A DNA stretch of 64,000 bases. Origin: Alopecurus myosuroides. Its lineage: Eukaryota > Streptophyta > Magnoliopsida > Poales > Poaceae. The notes under the pieces are model-generated. The model was given only the letters and a program-made list of their open reading frames with translations. It was not told the DNA's origin and searched no databases. Where the stretch lies: assembly GCA_028641055.1 (NCBI GenBank), contig CM054060.1, forward strand, positions 56,972,651 to 57,036,650. The letters are read 5' to 3'. Position numbers and translations under genes: made by a program. This document shows positions 34,908-47,412 of the stretch, piece after piece; the first letter of the stretch is position 1; the number at the start of each line of letters is the position of its first letter.

Positions 34908-36522
34908 CTGAAACAAAATAGTGGATGACAACATATGTTAGAAGAACCACTCTCATTCAACATTGCACAGGAAGAACACACATTCGAATTACTAGCCTCG
35001 GATAACATACAGAAAACTAGCGATGCGCTAGCAAAGAAACCACCAAAAGCAAGAAAAGGCACCTATATTTGTGATTAGTTCATACTTTTGATGGCTGTCT
35101 ACTGTATATCCTTATAGGCTAAATGAGATAATAATCTTGCCTCATAGTAGTAGAAAGACCGAAGTTGACTCCGTGATCACAGCCTCATAAAATTCTGCAA
35201 ACAAGTAGTTCAGGAGTTGATTCCGTAGGACCTAGAGCTTTGTAATAAGATTAGCTTGTACAATGTGCATGGTCCTACATGGTCAACACCTAATTTTGGC
35301 ATTCTTCCAAAGTATAATCATGGGCTACTCAATAATCTCATTGAACGACCACAACAATCAAGGAAAATAAAGTGCATATAAGATCAAATAATCGGTTTAG
35401 TAAGAAAATCACATGAAATAGTATGGTGACCTGGTACACCACTGCATGTGTAGTGCACAAGTCGTGGACATAATTTTACGGAAGCACATATCCATAAATA
35501 TTACATCCTTGAGAGTAGTACAACAGAAACATTGTGGGTCCACTAGTTCACATTGCTTATTATTACACACCAAAAATAATAAACTCTTCCAGCTCTTCCA
35601 CAACCATCCGAGGAAGATTAAAACCTTCCAATTCAACTTGAGACAGTTGACGTCCTACTAAAAATAACAACGAGAGAATCATGATAGCTCAACAGCTTAT
35701 ATCCTAGAGCTGCTCGACTAGGTTCCCATCTAATACTAGTTCATACTCGCTCAACTACTCCTCCTCATTTTCTTCTTCGGTGTCATCGGCTCCGTATGCG
35801 ATGATGTAGTCGACTCCTTCTACTCCTCTATACAAGTCCGGGGCTTCGTAGTAGTACTCTTGGTCTTCGGTGTTCTCATTGTTGACGTCATTGATGGCCA
35901 CCTCAAAGTCTAAGAAAGAGGTCAACATAAGGGTTGAGTAACGAGCTTTACTCAACAAGCCCAGGTAAGAAAAGGTTTTGGGTTTTCATGCACTAGCTAA
36001 TTTCATGACCAACAGTTGTAGACACGATGAAAGTTTTTGAAAAGGTTAGTTTTAGATTAAAAAATATGTTCCTGAGCCCTCACGGGTTTGAGAATCACTT
36101 AAGATTCCTTTCCCACCGTGAACGTAGTTCCTTCCGTAAACACGTATATAACTTTTATAAAATTTTATACAATATGCATAGGTGCTTCACTTTTTCCAGA
36201 AGTAGCCTTAGACTAGATACAAGTTTCACACTCAAGTGTGTGGTTTTTCTTGCATAAGGTTCTTGGATTCATTCCGAGTATTCTTGAACCCCACACATTC
36301 ACACTTGTCATGACAGACCAGATCCTTGGCACAAATAGGGCCTCGATCCATCTCTGTTACCCCTCCTGAGATACCACTAACTTCACCGGACCCATCGAGG
36401 GAAGTTCACGAGGCGCTCCCACGCATGTTGATCGCATTCATGACTCAACCAGGTAGCGTATCTGAGAATAAGGAAGAAGGTACTTATGACCCCTCCATCC
36501 CATAACACAGCCTTTGGTTGAC
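34908..36522. other. Intergenic sequence with old LTR remnants
   Basis: No convincing gene. A minus-strand open frame near 35755-35958 is acidic (EDQEYYYEAPD) but isolated. The stretch 35940-36440 has the feel of an eroded Gypsy LTR. A short minus-strand frame at 35661-35574 (QVELEGFNLPRMVVEELEEF) with flanking splice-like sites might be an exon, but lacks family support. Confidence 0.35.
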
Positions 36523-38104
36523 TGATAACCCATAAGTTTAGGGGATCGCAATAGTCTTCGAAGGTAAGTGTAACCCAATTTATTGATTCGACACACGGGG
36601 GTCCAAAGAATACCTATAAGTCTTAGCAGCTTAATTGTCAATTCAGCCACACTTGATAAGCACTTAACAAAATATATTCGTAACAAAAGGTGGAAGAAAA
36701 TAGTTTGTGGTGTGGTGATGGGATGATTATCTTGCGTCCTCATAATACAACAGATGATTGTATAGAAGCACTGGTTCGGCGAGGAGATGATGAAATTGGT
36801 GTAATATGAAGTGAAAGAGGTGAAATATGTGATCTAAAATAATAATGGCAGCAAGATAACATGTAGCAAAACTCGGAGCAAACAGTATAGCAATGGTTGG
36901 AAACAAGGCCTAGGGATCATACTTTCACTAGTGGTAACTCTCAACAATATTAACATAATTAAACATAATATGTACTCTAACACTATGCATGATGGACTTT
37001 TACCTTGAAATCGTTCCTAACGGAGCAAATATGATGAGAATCGCATAGGCAACAAAAGCACGCCTTATAGTTCATGATCATGTCAATGGACACCCCAACC
37101 ATGTCACTTTGAGCATCCGAATATAGTACTAACAAACACCACAATGTATATCTTGAATAGTCTCTTTCTAATACATCCACATCACCCGCATCGTCACCTT
37201 GGCACTATAGAGATTATATTAAGCACAAGTATCAACAAACCTCATGATTTCATAATTCAATCCAACAAAATAAGAAAAATTTCATGATAAGTATCTCTCT
37301 AATCCATGACCTATAGAGTCACACACGGCACCCCCACTGTCACTGTGGCACCGTGGGACAAAGGTGACTCCGGAAGATTATAATAGATAAAACCAATTGA
37401 GCACATAATATCAATTACATAACAAAGGGAAAACATCATATATTCTACTACAATAACATAGCTCACGATCACAATCAAGATCACGCCATGGGAGAGATAG
37501 ATAACCACATAGCTACTAGCAAGAGCCCTCAACCCCACAGAGGGACTGCTCCCGCATCATCGTGGGAGGCTACAACATCGATGAAGATGCCGTCAACGGC
37601 ACTTCCCCTTCCCGGCATAGTGCCAGAACACAGAATTCTATCCCCCTGAATTAGGGTTTTGGATGGCGCCGGAGCTCGGACGCGTTTCATGAAAAATCTT
37701 CCGGCATCTCGTGTTTTTAGGTCAAGAGTGATTTTATAGGAAAAGATGTGACGCGAGGCGGTGGCCGAGGCGATGAGGTGGCCCCTAGGCGCGAGTCAAG
37801 GGGGTCATGCCTTGTGGTGACCTCGTGGATGTGTCCCTCCTCTTAGGCTCTCCTTTGGACTCTGTCTTTGTTCCGGGCAGAAAATAAATCCCGTAAATTT
37901 TCAAAACATTTGGCGAATATTTTCTTTAGAGTTTTCCTGAAATACAAAATAGCAGAAAACAAAAACTAGCTCTAGGCATCTTGTTAATAGGTTAGTCCAT
38001 AAAATCATCCGGAAAACGAAGTAAAACATGTAGAAAACATGCAATGACATAAAGAAAACAAGCATGGAGCATAAAAAAATTATAAATATGTTTGAGACAT
38101 ATCA
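36523..38104 (-). repeat. Gypsy LTR (copy D, different subfamily)
   Basis: On the minus strand it starts TGATATGTCTCAAACATAT at 38104 and ends TATGGGTTATCA at 36523 (1,582 bp, TG...CA). The start resembles LTRs A-C but the end differs. It is preceded by AAGCTTGGGGATGA, the purine tract, so it is a 3' LTR. The 5' LTR and gag are missing. Confidence 0.75.
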
Positions 38105-40220
38105 TCATCCCCAAGCTTAACTCTTGCTTGTCGTCGAGTAGATAAGTGATTACAAAGTAATTTTTTAGGTGACATGTTACCAACACAATATTGATCAATT
38201 AGTAATGTAAAACATGCAAACTATGATCAAACGAACAAGAGTTGAAATTTATATTTGACACCAAACGAATATTAAACTCCTTGGAACGTGAAAGTAAAAA
38301 ACTATTAATGAATCAATACTAAAAAACCATCATCCATTCAAGGTATATTAAAGATAATTTAACATCAAGCACGGTAATATAATCATTCAAAGCATCAAAC
38401 ACCCACAATAATTTTGGTCGGGATCAAGCCAAGTGATACCAAAACATAGAAGATCATCGTGTTATCTGTGTACTAAAAACGAGTAAGAGTTTAGCATTGG
38501 TTCCTGGCACCAGGATGTTATGGCTAAGAAAACATTATGGGGGGATAGTCTTATAATCAAAGTCATGCAAGGAGTAGTGATTTCCACACAACGGATGCAC
38601 ATAGAGCTATAAGAGTATGAAAACTCTCCAATGGAACTAGCGGGGGGCATCAAACTTGCTTGCGCACGAAGACCTAGAGCACTTTTGAGGGGGCTCATCA
38701 TTGGAATATATAAGCCAAGTTCTATAATGTAAGGATCCCACATAGTTATGCAAGTAATAATATGACAACTCTTTCTAAACTGAAGTATAGGGGCTAAACA
38801 TAAGCACAAGTGTGGAATAAAGGATAGTAATGCTGCTCCTTCTCTCTTTTATATTTTTTGTGGCATTCGTGGCTCTTTTATATTTTCTCTCATTTGTTCT
38901 CTTTGGGATTTTTTTTGGTGGCCACTTTGGACTCTTTTTTGTGGTCTCTTTGGACTTATTTAAATCCCCACCGGTAGGGGCAACATTCTATATTATAATG
39001 AATCATCACACTTTTAGTACTCATAATGAAATCTCTATGATGTATCAAACTAAATATAAGTATGAGGCATGTCATCGAGTAACATAATGTGGATGGATGT
39101 TGCATGGTAATATATCTCAGAATGGCTATGGAAATATCGTGGTAGGTAGGTATGGTGGTTGTTTTGAGTAAGATATATGAGCTTATGTGTAGGAGAACAT
39201 GATGAAGTCCTCTCATGGGGGTTTGGATGTACTGGCGAAGTATATACATACTATCGAGATGATAAAAGGAAATGCACAACACCGAAGAGGCTACCAAATA
39301 TGGTTAGTAGAAGTGTCAGAAAACCGCAACTTAACTGAATCAACACGAACTCCTGAGTTTAAAGATTCCAACTAGCATATTATTTTGCAAAACATTATGA
39401 ATATCACTCCAAGAGGGTCCGTGGCAATGACAAGTCACTGATATCTACTCCGACCGTAGCGTGTAATAAAAATTATCATCGTTGACATCAACAATGAAAG
39501 TCAAATAAGATCATGCTATCAACTGATTATTCTAGTGTGGCACAGTTTCAAGCTTTTAGACCAACCACTAAATGTTTTTATTTATCTAGACCAGAAACTT
39601 TAACCATTAAGCATATTAATATCTCAAAACTCCAGCAATGATTCAAGTGAAACAATTTAATGATCTACAATATTATGCAGTTTCTTTTCATACCACTACC
39701 ACATGCATGATAAATTTTAGTCCAGTCAATCACCAAGCAACTCGAAATAAAGTTCTAAAAAAAATATTCAATAGTGACCAGTAAGCTAATCATATCTAAA
39801 TATAGCAACCAAACAAGTTCTGAACAAAATAAGTAAGGAAACAAGAGCTAATAACATTAGTAGCAAAAACTGAATAATCACAAAGCAATAAGAGTGAAAA
39901 TTAGAGTGTTCTAGACAATAATAACAGAGTGTATCTCTCTTGAACAAAGAATGTTAGGATCCAACCAATTATGAGCAACAAGCAAACAAAACAAAACTGA
40001 AAGTAAAATAAAAAGACGCTCCAAGAATAACACATATTATGTGAAGCAATAAAAATATTGTGTCTTGAAAGACGACCTGATATTTTTGTTGATGAAGAAG
40101 GGGATGCCTTGGGCATCCCCAAGCTTTAACGCATGTAATTCTTGGATATTTCTTGTGTTTTTTAGGTTCACTCTCTCAATTAGATCTATCTTTAATCTCT
40201 TTATCCACCTTAATGTGCAC
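38105..40220 (-). mobile_element. Internal 3' region of a truncated Gypsy element
   Basis: This AT-rich non-coding stretch aligns loosely with 11678-13700 of element B, including the CTCGTCGAGTAG-type segment beside the LTR and the GGGATGCC...CCCCAAGCTT motif near 40100. It ends near 40220 against hAT-related DNA. No protein-coding frame is visible. Confidence 0.65.
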
Positions 40221-40489
40221 CTGCAATTCCTAGTTTTGAACAGCGAAGCGCTGCAGGAATTTGACATACGAATGTGTGCGAGCTCTCAGAGTGGTAACAA
40301 GTGAGATCCTCACTCTGTAGGATCCGGAAGGCTGGATACAGGTAGACGACAACAGTCCCACCGCTAGGCTTAACCGTGGGACTCTTTATCAGGCATCACA
40401 TACATCATCATCAACACATGTTCTGCATATGCGTGTTGGTAATGATCATATCTTTTCTTGTACCTTCATAGTAGATCCTGGTTGTTGTG

Positions 40490-40923
40490 TAAGACGAAAA
40501 AATTTAAATTCATGCATGTGACCCAGTAACAGGGAGGTAGCGAAGTACCTCAACAACGGCATAGTACCCTATACGAATGAAGAGTTCATCATACAATGGT
40601 GTCATGAACAAAAGTTTACATATTCGGTTCTTTCATTATTAGCACAGGATGTGTTAACAGTACTCGTCTTAATGGTATCATTGGAGTCTACTTTCAGTCT
40701 AGCTGGAAGAATAATTAAGCATATAAGAACTAGTCTCACCCCGGATATGATGAGAACACTAATGACTTCGAAACGTGGAGAACTAGGCATAAAGAGAGCT
40801 CAACACACTGCGGATAACCAAGAACAGGTAGCTACATTTTATGATCTTGCCATCCACGAAGAAGAAATATTCGGAACAATAGTTGTAGCATTTGTAATAT
40901 TTATTTTATTTTTTTGTTTTTAA
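40490..40923 (+). pseudogene. hAT transposase, C-terminal dimerisation region only
   Basis: The plus strand encodes LSLLAQDVLTVLVLMVSLES, then TFSLAGRIIKHIRTSLTPDM, the conserved hATC dimerisation block (LSxxAxDxLxxPxSxxxSExxFSxxGRxI). Preceding residues EVAKYLNN...EEFIIQWCHEQKFTY match the stretch before it in grass hAT transposases, and GELGIKRAQHTADNQE follows. A TAA ends the frame at 40921-40923. The BED finger and RNase-H-like catalytic core are absent. Confidence 0.85.
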
Positions 40924-41936
40924 ATTCTTTTGTAATTTAGAGTAGAGAAAGCTATACTCCCGTGGATAGAAGGTTTTATGAGGAAACAAATAATAAAGCT
41001 CAATTTTATTCCATATGACACTTTGCCTCAATTTTACATTTTTCATATTATTTCTAATTATTTTCCAACTTTTTAGGCTAAAGCATGAAAACAAATGCCA
41101 AACCGCCATGTCGTGCCTATGGGCTAGCCCGTTTAGGCGTCGAGAACGCCTCCTGCACATTGGGCGATGGCCACTGGCCGGTGGACCCGGAGGAGTAGGG
41201 GGGCATGCGAGATGGACGGAAATTTGAAAATGACGGCCCAGAGGAGTGGTGAGTGGGTCTAGTCTTTTTGGCCCTTTAGGCCTAATTAGTCGGTGATTTT
41301 GGCCCTTTTAAGCATGATTTTACCTCTCCCCTATTAAGTAGAATTTGTCATTTATAGTCGTTGGAGGATAATGTAGTAAAAAAAAATATCAAAATTTTCT
41401 ATACAAAGGGCTCTACACCCCTCTCATTTTCACACACAACATGGCTAAACAAGAACCCAACTACCAAGAATGATGTCCCGATGCTCAAAGCGAAGTGAAA
41501 ATGGCATGGATGCACGATGTTATTTTTCTTGCAAAGAGAAGAAACAAGGAGGCACTACCACGCCCATGTCAAGAAAGAAGTAGGAGGATGTGGATTCGAC
41601 AACTTCTAATTTAGACTTCTATACCAAAGTTGTACTCATTTTTCTCCCTAGAGATAGAACGTTTTAATGAGGCATATACTAATAAAAAGATCTATTTTAC
41701 AATGTATTTCAATTTTACATTTTTTTTCTAAATTTATTTTGATTTTTTCAGATTATTTTCGGAACTTTTGGCCCGTGAGGCATAAACGTGCCCCAGCCGG
41801 CCCGTTTACTTGCTGTGCCGTGCCTGGACCTGGCAAGCCCGCGTGCCGGCTCGTTTACTTGTTGTGCCGCCTAGTAAACGGGCCACCACGGGCCGTTGGC
41901 CAGCTTTGGCTGTAGATACGTTCTCTCCCAGATTCC
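40924..41936 (+). repeat. hAT 3' subterminal region, partly duplicated
   Basis: Two diverged copies of one sequence occur at about 40945-41230 and 41620-41900: a GATAGAA(G/C)GTTTTA(T/A)TGAGG segment, then CAATTTTACATTTTT, then GC-rich TGCC...GGCCCGTTTA motifs. Such CGTTTA/GGGCC-rich tracts are usual near ends of grass hAT elements. 41235-41620 between them has no gene. Confidence 0.5.
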
Positions 41937-41944
41937 CCGGAAGG

Positions 41945-44900
41945 CCCTGTTTGTTTCCAGAGTATTTCCAGGGAAAAGTGGGGATAATCCCGGCCCAAAC
42001 CCTAATCCCCGAGTATGTAGAAAAACCTATTTGTTTGTAGTGTATTTGACCCGGTGTATTGCCCCGATTTCCCCGGAATCCCCCGATACCGGCCCATTTC
42101 TTCTCGCAGCCGATACGCTAGACATAGCTCGCGTATTACCCCGAGCCCACAATACCCCGTCCTCGTACCTTACCTTCTTCAGGCCAATTTGGCCGCTTTC
42201 ATGGCAGTAGAGTATTGTGTGTATTTTTTTTCTTTCTGAAAGCAAGTGCTAGCTGCCGCTGAATTAATTAAGTGGCCGGCTGCTGCAGCATAGGAATTCA
42301 CTCATCCGAGTGGTATGGTCCTTTTATATACAGATATACTCCTACATTAATGTGAGGTGTGGCTGAGTAGTTGATGATTGGAATTTGACGTGCTGGTGTA
42401 CCAATTGATTAAGTAGTTGATTAATGTAGCTCCAAGCATGTTTGTCCAGAAAGTTTGAAACAGCAGCTTCGCACGAATTGGTGTGTCAACTTGATCTGTC
42501 ATAAGAAACACCAAAATAATCTGTCATAAGAAACACCAAAGATAAACCAAGTCATATTTTCCTTGAATTCCAAGTTTTCTTGCTTGTATGCAGTAGTGCA
42601 ACGGTTAGTTCAGTGTTAGCTTTAAGCTTCAGACACCACGATTGGATCATGGATCTTGTGAAAAATCCAGGACAGTTAGTATATAAGCTTTGCATCTCAC
42701 TTAGGCAGCAGAAGGGCGTGAATTAAGCCAAATCTCGGTAGATTTTGTATCCCTGTCGCTTGGTGAAATTTCCTGCTACCTAGTTACTGCCTTTGCGATT
42801 ACTGAAAAAGAAATCGACCCCTCAAACACCCCTGCCGCTTGTAGATTGTATCCCTGCCTCTGCGAGCTTGTTTTCTTGTGTTTGGATTACTGAATCTGAA
42901 GATGGCATGATGAGGAATGAGCTTCTGGAATACATAATTCCTCCCTGCCGGCATAACTAGTATTCTTTGGTGTCCCCTGTGGGTAAATCTTATTCGAATG
43001 GATGTTTATGGTACTGCAGTCGATCGCAAGTAATAGTATAGATCATATTTAAAGCCTTGGTAATCACTGGGATTTGAGCCGTTCAATTGTATATCAGTTA
43101 TGCATCACCAGCATAGTAGCTGCAAGTTAAATAGTTTCTTTTTTCATTTTGGTTATTGGAGGATATGTGTTTGAGCATCACCAGCATATTGTTTTTCTTA
43201 GCTATTCTCACTTCAAAAGAATACATTGGAGATATGTGTTTGAGCTTCATTGGTTACTGGCAACTCACTTCAAAACATTACCTTTTATTCAGAAAACAAC
43301 ACTTCAGTTCAACTTATACAGTCAAAGACAAAGTATATATGTTACTGCAATAGAAATAACACATGCTGTCAATAAGAGTTTTATTGATTGATCTTTGTCC
43401 AAGGAAGGAATACATCTGGATACTCTTGCCGGTTCTCAATCTATTTTTTTTCATCGCTGAAATATCAGCATGGGCACAGGAGGCCTATGTACACATGCAC
43501 TAAGAGCATGTCTAACAGACCCCTTATGTTTTCGCCCCCTAAAACGCGTGTAGAGGGTCATGTATGCACTTTTCGCCGGCCGAAAACTCGTGCGAGCTAG
43601 CAGACCCCGTACCCCCACCCCGTAAAACAGAATATTCTCGCATAGGAAGGCGTGGGCGGAGGCGGAACGGGCGGCGCGGGAACTCGGCGTCAGCAGAGGA
43701 AGGCGTGGGCGCGGGAACTCGGCGTCAGCAGAGGAAGGCGTGGGCGCATGCGGAACGGGCGGCGCGGGAACTTCGTCGAGCACCTGCGTGGGCGGAACGG
43801 CCGCTGCAGGCGTCGCGGCCTTCTTCGCCTTTGGCGGCGGCCCCCTTTGGCGGGAGCAGTAGTGGTCGCCGCCGCCGCCGGTGTGTCGAAGAAGATCTTC
43901 GGAGTCCTCTTCCTCTTCATCGGCATGGTGGCGGAGATGACGGCCGCGACTTTGGCGGAGGTCGGCTGACCACTCACGATGTCGACGGGGACATTATTCA
44001 CCACCTCAGACATGGGTGGTGCATCGCCGGTGGGCGGAGGGGCTTGTGAGAGGTCCATGCTGGCGAGATCTGGCCACGCGGTGGCCGGGGAGGGCGAGGC
44101 GGCGGAGATCCGGCGGCGGCGGTGGCGGTTGGGAGGGCTGAAACGGGTTCGCGCGCAGTTGGGGAAATGGTGAGGGGTTGGCCCTCTACATCTCCTCCCG
44201 ACCCGCACATGTAGGGGTCGACGGGCCGCCCCCTACCGAAACTTGTAAAAATTCGTCCGGGGTGGTCGATTTAGGGGGTCTGCTAGATGGCCGGGTAGAG
44301 CCCAAACCCGTATATCAGCGGTTATTATACGGGTTTGGGCCATTTAGGGGGTCTGTTAGACATGCTCTAAGCCACTACACTAACGAGCACAAGATCACAG
44401 GTGCTAGTAAGCAGCTCTCTATCCTAGCTGAGCAAGTCTCTGGTACTAATATTGCAGTGACCACCGAGTTAGAAAGCCCAATTATCATGATCTGCTCCAG
44501 CTTGAACCCTAACCTGCATAGAAAACAGATTAATCCTTATCACGAGTCAGATCAAAAGCATATGAAAAATTCTATGCCACATGAACTGAATTCTGCCACT
44601 CAAATAAACTTGGTTAGATGTCTTACCTCTAAAACCTATCAGTTGGATGGTTGCCATGTCCTTGCCTGTCCGAAGCTTTTCTTGTCACCGTCTTGTTGTG
44701 CGGAGTTCTTCTCGGCTGGAACAGGTGGCAGAACATATTCAAAGGCCTCGACGAGCATCTCCACCTTCCTTTTCTGTTTGTCAAATACTAAACTTGTGTA
44801 GCCAACACCATTCTTTTACAAGATAAGCAACACCGATCTCCTATGCCAAGAGCAATAGCAACATCTATTGCTTACATGGTTGATTAATTTTGTGATAATA

Positions 44901-46060
44901 TGATCCATTTACTATAGGAGAAAACAGGACCCGATAAGGACCCGATAACAAAGGTGCGGGTTCACACAATGTTGTAGTTATCTCTTTGATGTGGTTGTTC
45001 TGTAGATGAATTGCATATCTTTCTTTTACCTATCATTTGCTGCAATTGTGCTTGCGGATGATTTGGGTATCTTGTGGCACTGGTTATGAATGCTCAATGC
45101 ACTGGTTCATTTTTTTTTCCGATAAAGCAATGCACTGGTTCATGGAAGTTTAATTGCTATATAGTACTCTTCCTGGAAAATATATAAATATGTTTACAAG
45201 GAAATTTCAAAATATAGGTGTGTTGTTCTAGTCCAGTTGCTAGAAACTGTAGGAATCAACTTCTTCGACGATCGGTTATGCTATAGTTGAACTGCGCTTG
45301 GTTGTGTCCTGTTCTAGCATCTGTGAAATGCAGAGCAGTTAGAAAACCAAATTCTGAAAAATGTTTGCATGATATCCCTAGTCTATTGTGTGTTGTGATG
45401 ATGTCTGACTGCCATGTACAAGTGATTCCCTTCTTTTACTCATCAAAATATCTAACTGGTAATGGTTGATTTTTCTTGTCAGGCGTTGCAACGAAGAAGC
45501 ATTTGTGTCGAAGAAGCATCATCGTAATTTAATGTTCCCTCGATATTGAGTATCATCTCTTTTGAACATTTGATTGTCTGAATGCTTGTAATATTAAAAA
45601 AAACCATCTTTATCGAATATTTGGTTGCCCGGGTGATTGTAATAATAATATTGCTTGTATTATTGTAATATGACAGCTTAACTTATTTGCTTAGATCAGG
45701 CTATTGCCTAATTTTTTATTTATTTAACTTGGTAGTGAAAAATGACATCGGTACATGCATATAGTTATTTGGTTTGTCACTGTATATTGCTACGTGAAAA
45801 ATGACATGTGCGTGCTAATCACACTGCACCTTGTTTGTGTCATTGGTACAAGCAGAGATAAATCGGTACAAGCAGAGAGATGAGGATCGGTACATGCAAC
45901 AGCCTGTGTCACGTACGTTACTTGTGCTGGTTGTGCTGGTGCTGAGATAAATATGATGGGGATTGGGCTTAGTGGGGATTGGGTGTGGGGAGGGGTTTCA
46001 CCCAAACCCCTAGGGGATTATCCCCACTAATCCCCACAAAACCCCTAGAAACAAACATGA
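41945..46060. mobile_element. Transposon-like insertion with CCTGTTTGTTTC ends, upstream of the split gene
   Basis: The left end CCCTGTTTGTTTCCAG and the right end (inverted TCATGTTTGTTTCTAG) form imperfect inverted repeats, and both reach GTGGGGATAATCCC about 30 bases further in. Possible 8-bp flanking repeats are CCGGAAGG (41937-41944) and CCGAAAGG (46061-46068), one mismatch. This suggests a non-autonomous hAT-like element, but the superfamily is uncertain. Its interior has no transposase. Stretches 42250-43500 and 44371-45950 show no gene. It carries a nested Harbinger-type element and ends ~50 bases before the ATG of the next gene. Confidence 0.45.
43504..44367. mobile_element. 864-bp PIF/Harbinger-type element with TAA duplication
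   Basis: Inverted ends GAGCATGTCTAACAGACCCC (left) and its complement (right) are flanked by TAA at 43501-43503 and 44368-44370, the TWA duplication of PIF/Harbinger. The interior is very GC-rich, with a repeated GGAACTCGGCGTCAGCAGAG unit at 43678-43735. One minus-strand frame (MDLSQAPPPTGDAPPMSEVV near 44060) looks like the N-terminus of a grass NAM/Myb-associated protein, perhaps a captured exon. No transposase is present. Confidence 0.7.
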
Positions 46061-46231
46061 CCGAAAGGAGAAACATTTCGACTGAAGAGGCGGTTTTCGC
46101 TGGGTTCCATGGCGTCACCGGCTCTTCTCCGCTTCGCCGCCGGCCGCATACTCAGCCGATCGAGCCATCCCTCTACCCGGAACCCGCGCAGATTTCTCTC
46201 CAGTGTCGCTGGGAGGATCGAACCCTGCAAG

Positions 46232-46786
46232 GTAACCAGCCCCTCTCCCCCGTCCGTTCCCTTAGGATTCTTCTCCGCTTTCCCACCTCGCCGCCGTCGG
46301 AGGAAACTTCCGGTCGGCGGACGGAGGCGAAGGATCCACTCCGCGTCGGTTCTCCATCCCCGTACTGCTCGTGCTCACCGTCCGCTTCCCCTCGGGTACT
46401 CCTGCGCTAGCTCTCGCTCTGTCGGTCGGATCGGCTTGGTGGCAGGTGGCCTTCTCCCCATACCCCCTCGCCCCCTGGACGTTGCGGTGCCTCATTCTGC
46501 CGCCGTAGACTCGAGGTCTTTGTTCAATCTGTGAAACAAATAATCAGGTGATGGCTGTGCCGTAGAACTATAGAAACTTAACTTAGGGTACCTACTTCCT
46601 TCTAAACATAGCCTTTTGTTTGATCTTGAACAAGATTGAACCTGGCAAGGAGGGGATGTGTGTGACCGTGTGAGCCACGTCCGAATTTTGTGGCATGGAA
46701 GAAGCCCATCGGTTACCTTATTTTAACTGTCCAGCTGATAAGTTTACAGGAGTGTGGCTTGCTGTGCTTATGATATCAGCAAAGCT
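46232..46786 (+). other. Left part of intron 1 of copy 2
   Basis: The first ~300 bases are GC-rich and look like an extended leader or CpG region. The part 46586-46795 is repeated, diverged, at 57267-57482 downstream of exon 3. No further exon is evident. Confidence 0.45.
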
Positions 46787-46795
46787 CCAAGTTCC
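46787..46795 (+). repeat. 9-bp target-site duplication, left (CCAAGTTCC)
   Basis: Identical to 56182-56190. Nine bases is the diagnostic length for Mutator-superfamily insertion. Confidence 0.92.
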
Positions 46796-47023
46796 GAATT
46801 TTTGGCAAAAGGGACCACCCTAAAAAGTGAAATGGCAAAAAGGACCACCTCTGAGTGGAATTGGCAAAACTACCGTGGCGGCAGGCTGGCCAGCCGACAC
46901 GTGGCACATGCCGCCACGGTCGGAGGCGGCAGGCCCTGCCGCCACGGGCGGAGGCAGCACGTTGGGCTCCTCTGCACGCCCTGCGCCGTGGTGGGCCATG
47001 CCGCCTGGGCTGGTGGCGGCACG
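46796..47023 (+). repeat. Left terminal inverted repeat of the MULE (228 bp)
   Basis: It pairs with 55954-56181 on the other strand. It is GC-rich, with many CCGCCACGG/CCGTGGCGG segments, so it can also fold on itself. Homology ends after GGTGGCGGCACG. Confidence 0.92.
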
Positions 47024-47404
47024 CCGCGCAACACGACAGCCCCTCTGCCGCGCGACGGGAACCGTGCAAAGTATTCGAGCCTGCCGCCTGCTCCCGAGGC
47101 GGCACGCTGCGTAGAGGAGACAACCCGCGCGTCACGGGGTGCTGATTACGAGGACGCCTACGCTGCCACCTCTGTCTCCGACAGCAATTACTGTGCGTTC
47201 GGCGCGCTGATTTTGAGGAATAAAACGACAGCTGCTTTCGGTGCAGACAAACTACACAGATTTTGAGGCGCACAGTGAGATTCTTTGGGGATTCGATGTA
47301 GCAGCATTATTTATTCGTGGGCTGATTGTGAGGAGTTAACTGCATGCATTAGTTTTTCCCGGGGCTGATTGGAGGTAGCAGCTCACCGTGTCCAGGCGGC
47401 TGCC

Positions 47405-47412
47405 TATATATA
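47405..47412 (+). promoter_or_regulatory. TATA box for the transposase transcript
   Basis: TATATATA sits in CCTATATATACTGCC, about 380 bases inside the left TIR. A CT-rich leader follows (CTCTCTCAC repeats, 47455-47610) up to a donor at 47672/47673 (ACAAG|GTACAT). Confidence 0.65.

Noticed and set aside
35574..35661. Upstream exon of the B3 gene (QVELEGFNLPRMVVEELEEF)
   Set aside because: Splice-like borders exist but phase and homology could not be tied to the B3 exon; left unannotated as a gene part.
35755..35958. Acidic 67-codon minus-strand ORF
   Set aside because: Isolated, low complexity, no conserved motif, within probable LTR debris.
43564..44049. 161-codon plus-strand ORF in the Harbinger-type element
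   Set aside because: Arg/Gly-rich translation of a GC-rich repeat opposite a more plausible minus-strand frame.
46776..47273. Arg/Cys-rich frames over the left TIR
   Set aside because: They arise from the GC-rich inverted repeat and appear again in mirror image at the right TIR.
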